The translations under genes were made by a program, and so were the position numbers. A stretch of 12,241 nt of DNA, taken from positions 1-12,241 of the forward strand of contig JAFGIT010000298.1 in the NCBI GenBank assembly GCA_016929465.1, in the 5' to 3' direction. The DNA comes from Candidatus Coatesiibacteriota bacterium. GTDB lineage: Bacteria > B130-G9. Every line of letters begins with the position of its first letter. Within the stretch, counting starts at the first letter, position 1. Positions 8,136-12,241 of this stretch are shown in pieces. The notes below the pieces were generated by a model that was given only the letters and a program-made list of their open reading frames with translations, was not told the origin of the DNA and did not search any database.

Positions 8136-8924
8136 TCAGATGGAGTAGAATTCGCGATCTGATTCGTGCAGCGACAATATCCTTGGGCCATCCGCCGTTA
8201 CGGCTATGGCGTGCTCGAACTGCGCAGAGAGCCTCCCGTCGGCGGTGACAGCGGTCCAGCGGTCCCGTTTGACTTTGATTTTATAGGTTCCCTCATTGAT
8301 CATTGGCTCCACACAGAAGACCATTCCCTCGAGAATCGGCGTCCCTTGCCCCTTCTTGCCATAATGGGGGACCTGCGGGTCCTCGTGCAGCGATCTACCG
8401 AGACCATGGCCGACGAAGTCCCTCACGGGAGAATAACCATAATGCTCGACATAATCCTGGATCGCGAAACCGATATCACCGATCCTGTTGCCGGGCCTTG
8501 CCAGATCAATCGCTATTCTGAGCGACATCTTGGTCACATCGTGCAGTTTTTGGGCTGCAGCGGTAGGCGTTCCCACGAGCACCGAGATGGCCGTATCTCC
8601 ATGGAATCCATCGATTAAGACGCCGATGTCGATCTTCAAAAGGTCGCCTGACTTGAGCTTGCGCCCGGATGGTATTCCGTGGACTATCTCCTCATTGATG
8701 CTGGTCGTGATCGAACCAGGAAAGGGAGGAAGATTGCCGAGCGAGTAGCCCTTGAAAGACGGCGTGGCTCCTTCCTTCAGAATGAGCCCCTCCGCCATCG
8801 TATCGAGCTCCTTCGTCGTAATACCCGGTACGGCAGCATGTCTCAATTTGTGCAGAACGTCCGCGCAAATCTGGCAAGACCGCTCGATCTTGTCCATCTC
8901 GCGGGCGCTTTTGAGGTCAATCAT
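8136..8924 (-). CDS. map: type I methionine aminopeptidase
   Basis: This 262-aa cytoplasmic metalloenzyme removes the initiator methionine from nascent proteins. All hallmark residues of the pita-bread fold are visible: His82 (VHGIP), metal ligands Asp99 (KIDIG), Asp110 (FHGDTA), His173 (GHGLGRSLHEDP), Glu206 (CVEPMIN) and Glu237 (QFEHAIAV). Length and lack of an N-terminal extension match the ordinary bacterial (type Ia) enzyme. The start is ATG at 8924; the ribosome site is weak (AGGA one base away), but an earlier start would run towards the preceding gene. The gene begins 23 bp after the helicase-like gene stop, so the two are probably co-transcribed. This is not the frequent secY-adk-map-infA setting, so it may be a relocated or second copy. 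Confidence 0.96.
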   Translation of the reverse strand: MIDLKSAREMDKIERSCQICADVLHKLRHAAVPGITTKELDTMAEGLILKEGATPSFKGYSLGNLPPFPGSITTSINEEIVHGIPSGRKLKSGDLLKIDIGVLIDGFHGDTAISVLVGTPTAAAQKLHDVTKMSLRIAIDLARPGNRIGDIGFAIQDYVEHYGYSPVRDFVGHGLGRSLHEDPQVPHYGKKGQGTPILEGMVFCVEPMINEGTYKIKVKRDRWTAVTADGRLSAQFEHAIAVTADGPRILSLHESDREFYSI

Positions 8925-8947
8925 ATCCTGAGCAGCAGCCTGGTTCG

Positions 8948-11323
8948 CTATTGGCTGATGTCGATAAGCCGACGATACTTCGCGTCGAAGCCGACTTCAA
9001 TAGAAGTGCGTGGCTTCTCCCCAATGGAGTTCTTCTGAATCGTTATCGAGAGCCTGTCGATGGCGAGGTTGCTTGCACCGGTTTCCCCGGTTTGTGAATA
9101 CGGACGGTGGTGCAGGCTCAATATCGAACTTGTGTATGGTTCGACTCGCAGCGAAATCGAAATCGGGGCTTCCACAAGGTCGCCGCCCTCAATTCGGCTA
9201 TGCTCTATCCATGGTGTATTCGTCACTAGGATAGGCGTATTGATGCGCTTTGCCGTATCAAGCAGTTCCCTTGCAGCAGTGCCCAGCTGGATCTCGTTCT
9301 CGATCGGCGACGTCCTGTCCCACGCAAGCATCCCGAGAGTGTCAACCAGGACCAGCCCGACTTTGACGTTTGCCGACATCATCTGACAGATCTCCTGGAT
9401 ATCGGAGACGCAGTAGCGGGAGTGGAATGGCTCCTCGATTACAACCAGCTTGTCCCTGTATTTTGTGAATTCCTCGGCCGCATTCAGGAATTTCTGATAG
9501 TTGCTTCCGCCGGACTCGAGGCGTTTTTTCGCGATTCGGTCGAAGGGGATCTCAAATTCATTTGCTATCAGCATGTTGAATATCGACATGCGTGTGTTCT
9601 CGAAACTGAAGAAGAGAACAGAGTCGTCGGTATTGCGCAGCGTATTGGCAATCGCCTGGATGCAGAATGTAGTCTTCCCGGAACCTGGCAGCCCCGAAAC
9701 GAGCGTCATCTCCCCCGGTCGCAACGAAATATATTGATCGAGTGAAGGCACACCGATCTCGAGACCTGCCGTCGAGGCCTCGTAGGCATCGAGCACGTCA
9801 CGTGGGTTGTAGAAAGATCGCATAAGTTCGTCTTCGGAGACCGTTACGACGGCGACCTCCTCCAGGTCGTCACTGCTGACCGACCATGAGAAGCCCATCT
9901 CCAGGTCATCCTTGCGCTTGCTCTCCATCTGCTCACTGACGCTGCGCGCGAGCGAATCCAGGTCCTCGGTCGCTCTCGTCTTGCCGAGCTGCTCCAACAC
10001 GATGCACCAGAAATGCGGGTCCCATTTCAGGGCGTCACCTATCTCATAGACGAATTCCTTCGCGTCTGCTGATGCAAGCTCGACGCTTGCCTTTGCGGCG
10101 GCTCGCCTCGCCTCAGCGACTTCACCCTCCTTGCCAAGGTCATACTTCGAGCCCAGCTCCTTGCCCAGCCATCTACCGATGGAATAGAGACCGGAGTGGC
10201 TGACCATGCCCTTGTCGAAGTGGTCGAAGCCTCTGGTCTCGATGAGGTCCTTCAGGTCCTTGACACCTTCTGGAAGAGGCATAACGTCCGCTTTCACGCC
10301 AAGGGAGCAGATTATTGATGCAACATCATTCGTTAAGGCGCGGCCCTCTCGCGTTGTCGGAGTGATAAAGATGAAATGCTCAGCACCAAGACTCCTCAAT
10401 GCCTCGAATTTCGCTTGACTGGGCTTGAGCCCCGTACCGAGAGAGACCATCTGCTTGAATATCTTGAACGTCCTGTTGCTCTCGTGCTGTATCGCGATTG
10501 CATCGACCTCGGAGGCGGCCATCCAAACGCTGCGCTCGCTCGTGATCATCGGCGTCGCCTGCTCCAGGCCGAATAAAGAAACGTCCTGAAGGTCCTGTGT
10601 GAAGCCTGGGACGGGCATACGCTTCTCGGGATCGCCAGGATCAGTGCCCACGAAGCCGGTGATATTGCCCTGCGCATCGCCATATCCAAAGAGAAGTGGA
10701 TAATTGGAGGCTATCTCCTCCGAGATAATCCCAGACGCATCAGCGAAATCCCTCTTGAAGTTCATCTTCTCGAGATATTGTCTGATTTCATTACTCGTCG
10801 TGTAAATCCCCACCGGGAAAGCCATCAATGCTCTCTCAGTCAGCCCCATGTCCTTGAAGTAGGACTTGGCCTCCGCGGAAGGACCAGAGCCGCTTCGCTG
10901 AAACGCTTTGGAGAAATAATGGCTCAGCACCCCAAATACGGTCAGCTTCTTCCAGGTTCGCTCTATCTCCTCCCAGTCCGCGGGCGTCATCTCGAGACTC
11001 GAGATATCAACTCCGGCCTTCTGTGCCAATAGAGCAACACCCTCCTTGACCGTGCCGGCTTTTTTGATCGCCGTCGTAAGCCAAGTTCCACGATAGCCGC
11101 ACATCTTGCAGGTGCCACCGGGCCAGTTCTTCGGGAGCACGAAACTCTGGCGGGCACCCTGGTGACTCGGATTCGGGCACATCGTGATATAAGCCGTCTC
11201 CCCCTCTTTGAATCGCTTCAGAGGTGATATGCCCTCAGTGCCCCAAACCGCCTCGTGAGTAAGCTTGCCGAAGACCTTCTCGGTTACGGCATAGTATGCA
11301 TTCGTGCCCGCAGCCTTATTCAT
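8948..11323 (-). CDS. zinc-finger/degenerate Toprim/DnaB-like helicase fusion
   Basis: This 791-aa protein has the layout of phage T7 gp4 and mitochondrial Twinkle. Residues ~47-80 form a CHC2-type zinc finger (Cys49, His54, Cys72, Cys75, then GYRGT). Residues ~264-371 look like a Toprim domain: AASEVDAIAI (269-278), VSLGTG (293-298) and a closing LPEGVKDLKDL (350-360). Its catalytic positions seem lost: Ala270 stands where Glu is expected, and TPTTREGR (321-328) replaces the DxD...G segment. After an acidic linker, residues ~520-790 resemble the DnaB/RecA-type ATPase: Walker A GLPGSGKTT (544-552), FSFEN with Glu575, Walker B LVLVD with Asp661, LVTNT (699-703) and a C-terminal IQKNSIG (762-768). 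The start is ATG at 11323 behind GAGGGAGAG. It likely unwinds or translocates on DNA; primer synthesis is doubtful. map follows 23 bp downstream. No phage genes are nearby. Confidence 0.85.
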   Translation of the reverse strand: MNKAAGTNAYYAVTEKVFGKLTHEAVWGTEGISPLKRFKEGETAYITMCPNPSHQGARQSFVLPKNWPGGTCKMCGYRGTWLTTAIKKAGTVKEGVALLAQKAGVDISSLEMTPADWEEIERTWKKLTVFGVLSHYFSKAFQRSGSGPSAEAKSYFKDMGLTERALMAFPVGIYTTSNEIRQYLEKMNFKRDFADASGIISEEIASNYPLLFGYGDAQGNITGFVGTDPGDPEKRMPVPGFTQDLQDVSLFGLEQATPMITSERSVWMAASEVDAIAIQHESNRTFKIFKQMVSLGTGLKPSQAKFEALRSLGAEHFIFITPTTREGRALTNDVASIICSLGVKADVMPLPEGVKDLKDLIETRGFDHFDKGMVSHSGLYSIGRWLGKELGSKYDLGKEGEVAEARRAAAKASVELASADAKEFVYEIGDALKWDPHFWCIVLEQLGKTRATEDLDSLARSVSEQMESKRKDDLEMGFSWSVSSDDLEEVAVVTVSEDELMRSFYNPRDVLDAYEASTAGLEIGVPSLDQYISLRPGEMTLVSGLPGSGKTTFCIQAIANTLRNTDDSVLFFSFENTRMSIFNMLIANEFEIPFDRIAKKRLESGGSNYQKFLNAAEEFTKYRDKLVVIEEPFHSRYCVSDIQEICQMMSANVKVGLVLVDTLGMLAWDRTSPIENEIQLGTAARELLDTAKRINTPILVTNTPWIEHSRIEGGDLVEAPISISLRVEPYTSSILSLHHRPYSQTGETGASNLAIDRLSITIQKNSIGEKPRTSIEVGFDAKYRRLIDISQ

Positions 11324-11390
11324 GTATCTCTCCCTCTTTGGAATAGGAATTATGATATTCGTCTGGCCTTCAATTGATCAGAGTATTCCT

Positions 11391-11419
11391 ACGATATTTG
11401 GCGCCGTAAATCAAGTCAA
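11391..11419 (-). promoter_or_regulatory. candidate promoter of the helicase-map transcript
   Basis: On the minus strand TTGACT (11414-11419) and TATCGT (11391-11396) are separated by exactly 17 bp, matching five and four consensus bases. The predicted start near 11384 gives a leader of about 60 nt before the ATG at 11323. The -35 hexamer is identical to that of the membrane-operon promoter at 4421-4426. Confidence 0.5.
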
Positions 11420-11453
11420 GCATATAAAGCGCCCCCTGCGGCTCAGGAAAAAT

Positions 11454-11468
11454 GTCAAAAGGTCAAAA
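11454..11468 (-). repeat. 8-bp-period array, minus orientation
   Basis: GTCAAAA occurs at 11454-11460 and again at 11462-11468, an 8-bp period. Read on the minus strand it is TTTTGAC, the same core as the TTGACC array at 11641-11662 but in the opposite orientation, so the two arrays face each other across about 170 bp. Confidence 0.6.
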
Positions 11469-11502
11469 GCTCAATGAAGGGGCTTGGTGTAAGAGTCATG
11501 AT

Positions 11503-11547
11503 CATCCATGCAGTCCATGTGGTCCATAAGGTCCATGCCGTCCATCC
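11503..11547. repeat. five 9-bp tandem units with TCCAT core
   Basis: The core TCCAT recurs at 11505, 11514, 11523, 11532 and 11541, an exact 9-bp period. Four of the five read GTCCAT; the other three bases vary. The strict period with variable spacer bases resembles an iteron or binding-site array more than simple slippage, but no binding factor is known to me. Confidence 0.75.
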
Positions 11548-11601
11548 AAGTGCTCTGTATAATCTGCGGATAGAAAAGGGCGTATGCAATTCGCCCCTAC
11601 C

Positions 11602-11622
11602 GCCAACTGCCAACTGCCAACA
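11602..11622. repeat. three 7-bp tandem units GCCAACT
   Basis: GCCAACT at 11602-11608 and 11609-11615 is followed by GCCAACA at 11616-11622. The units are directly abutted and lie between the 9-bp and 8-bp arrays. Confidence 0.7.
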
Positions 11623-11638
11623 GATTGGAGAGGCCACC

Positions 11639-11662
11639 ATTTGACCTATTGACCATTTGACC
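11639..11662 (+). repeat. three 8-bp tandem units with TTGACC core
   Basis: TTGACC recurs at 11641, 11649 and 11657 with two variable bases between units. Its complement forms the array at 11454-11468, so the pair makes an imperfect inverted repeat bounding the other repeats. Confidence 0.7.
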
Positions 11663-11723
11663 CGCCGACCCCGTCGACTCAGCGCAATTGACATTATCAG
11701 CCGTATCGGCCACTATTTTTGTG

Positions 11724-11729
11724 TATAAG
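11724..11729 (+). promoter_or_regulatory. candidate promoter of the TPR gene
   Basis: TATAAG (five of six -10 matches) is preceded by TGTG, like an extended -10 element, and would start transcription near 11736 with a leader of about 24 nt. A perfect TTGACA lies at 11688-11693 but is 30 bp away, too far for this -10; at 17 bp it faces only the poor hexamer CACTAT. Which pair is used cannot be decided. Confidence 0.35.
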
Positions 11730-11747
11730 AGCGACAACGGAATCCAT

Positions 11748-11753
11748 GAGAGG
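11748..11753 (+). promoter_or_regulatory. ribosome binding site supporting a TTG start
   Basis: GAGAGG lies 6 nt before the TTG at 11760. An in-frame TAA at 11757-11759 directly precedes that TTG, so no upstream start is possible in this frame. Confidence 0.65.
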
Positions 11754-11759
11754 CGATAA

Positions 11760-12241
11760 TTGGCTGCTGCAAAAAAGGTCGGCAAGGACATTCAGAAGTA
11801 CAAGAAGCTGCTTAAGAAGGAAAAGCGGCTTCAATACTACTTGACGCTAGCCAGGCTGTACGAGAGCGCTGAAGACTTGGGCAGCGCGGAGAAACTACTC
11901 GACGAAGCGGTTGCGAATTTTCCTGACCTGTCATCCGTAAAGGTCGCCTTGGCCCATGTATTGAACGAGTCTGGACGTCCCAAGGATGCCCAGGACCTTC
12001 TTGAGCCCGTCATAGCGAAGGACCGGGACAATCTGCTCGCAGCGAGGCGTCTTGCAGAGTCTTACGAGCTGTCGGGCGATCTCGAGCGCGCGCTTGGCAC
12101 CTACAGAAGCATCCTCAGGTTCAGGCTGGTTGGCCAGGAGGTCAAGGGCCAGGTAGAGCGTCTGGAGCGGCTCGTAAATATGGGCCAGCAAAAGAAAGCA
12201 GCGGGCGATAGCGATTTTGTCGGTATGCCCACTCTGAGCCT
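11760..12241 (+). CDS. TPR-repeat protein (3' end outside window)
   Basis: An open frame of at least 160 codons starts at TTG 11760 and is still open at the window edge. It has no early ATG and is easily missed. After a Lys-rich N-terminus (KKVGKDIQKYKKLLKKEKR) come three helical repeats of the TPR type at residues ~23-57, 58-91 and 92-126. They carry the usual pattern: LARLYESAEDLGSAEKLLDEA, then a repeat with SGRPKDAQDLLEPV, then LAESYELSGDLERALGTYRSI. TPRs mediate protein-protein contacts; no second domain is visible yet. GAGAGG 6 nt upstream and the immediate in-frame stop fix the start. It is divergent from the helicase-like gene and is the only plus-strand gene seen. Without the C-terminus, location and partner cannot be told. 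Confidence 0.85.
   Translation, partial: MAAAKKVGKDIQKYKKLLKKEKRLQYYLTLARLYESAEDLGSAEKLLDEAVANFPDLSSVKVALAHVLNESGRPKDAQDLLEPVIAKDRDNLLAARRLAESYELSGDLERALGTYRSILRFRLVGQEVKGQVERLERLVNMGQQKKAAGDSDFVGMPTLS

Larger units (their letters stand above)
11324..11759. other. 436-bp divergent intergenic region
   Basis: This gene-free stretch lies between the minus-strand helicase-like gene and the plus-strand TPR gene. It holds a candidate promoter at each end (11391-11419 minus, 11724-11729 plus). The repeat arrays lie between 11454 and 11662, so they fill the space between the two promoters. Short open frames across it are low-complexity products of the repeats, and I see no RNA gene. Confidence 0.8.

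Noticed and set aside
8166-8618. 150-aa plus-strand open frame
   Set aside because: It is antisense to map, which has all its hallmark residues.
8948-11323. prophage replication module
   Set aside because: The domain layout is phage-like, but there are no integrase, structural or other phage genes and the neighbour is the housekeeping map.
11503-11662. CRISPR-like array
   Set aside because: Units of 7-9 bp without 25-40-bp repeats and unique spacers; no cas genes present.
11455-11791. two small minus-strand open frames (79 and 64 aa) in the intergenic region
   Set aside because: They translate the short tandem repeats into low-complexity strings such as WTAWTLWTTWTAW; not credible proteins.
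11837-12191. minus-strand open frames of 64 and 86 aa
   Set aside because: They are antisense to the TPR frame, which has clear repeat periodicity and a good start.

Overview
The window looks like chromosomal DNA from an uncultured, probably Gram-negative bacterium. The evidence is moderate G+C by eye, sigma70-type promoter hexamers, Shine-Dalgarno-led genes, some TTG start codons, a signal-peptide beta-propeller protein and a GT-C glycosyltransferase. I cannot name a phylum from the sequence. No rRNA, tRNA, transposase, integrase, phage structural gene or CRISPR array was seen.

Layout. Six complete genes lie on the minus strand and read from about 11.3 kb down to 0.1 kb. In transcription order they are: a 791-aa zinc-finger/Toprim-like/DnaB-like helicase fusion (8948-11323); a type I methionine aminopeptidase 23 bp downstream (8136-8924); a GT-C membrane glycosyltransferase (6436-8031); a secreted PQQ-type beta-propeller with a C-terminal Ig-like domain (4521-6221); and two tandem paralogous polytopic membrane proteins of a family I do not recognise (2275-4347 and 125-2248). 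A divergent plus-strand gene with a TTG start encodes a TPR protein (11760 to the window end, truncated there). The 436-bp divergent intergenic region between it and the helicase-like gene carries candidate promoters for both directions. It also holds an unusual composite of short exact-period repeats: five 9-bp units, three 7-bp units, and 8-bp-period arrays in opposite orientation at its two ends.

How the genes may work together. The helicase-like gene and map are close enough to be co-transcribed. The two membrane paralogs form a clear two-gene operon (26-bp gap) with its own strong promoter (TTGACT-17-TATAGT). The glycosyltransferase, the exported propeller and the membrane pair all concern the cell envelope and share orientation. 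However, candidate promoters and a hairpin separate them, so a joint function is only inferred.

The most interesting features are the helicase fusion, whose Toprim domain appears to have lost its catalytic Glu and DxD residues while its ATPase motifs remain; the duplicated unknown membrane family with invariant motifs; and the repeat-dense divergent intergenic element.
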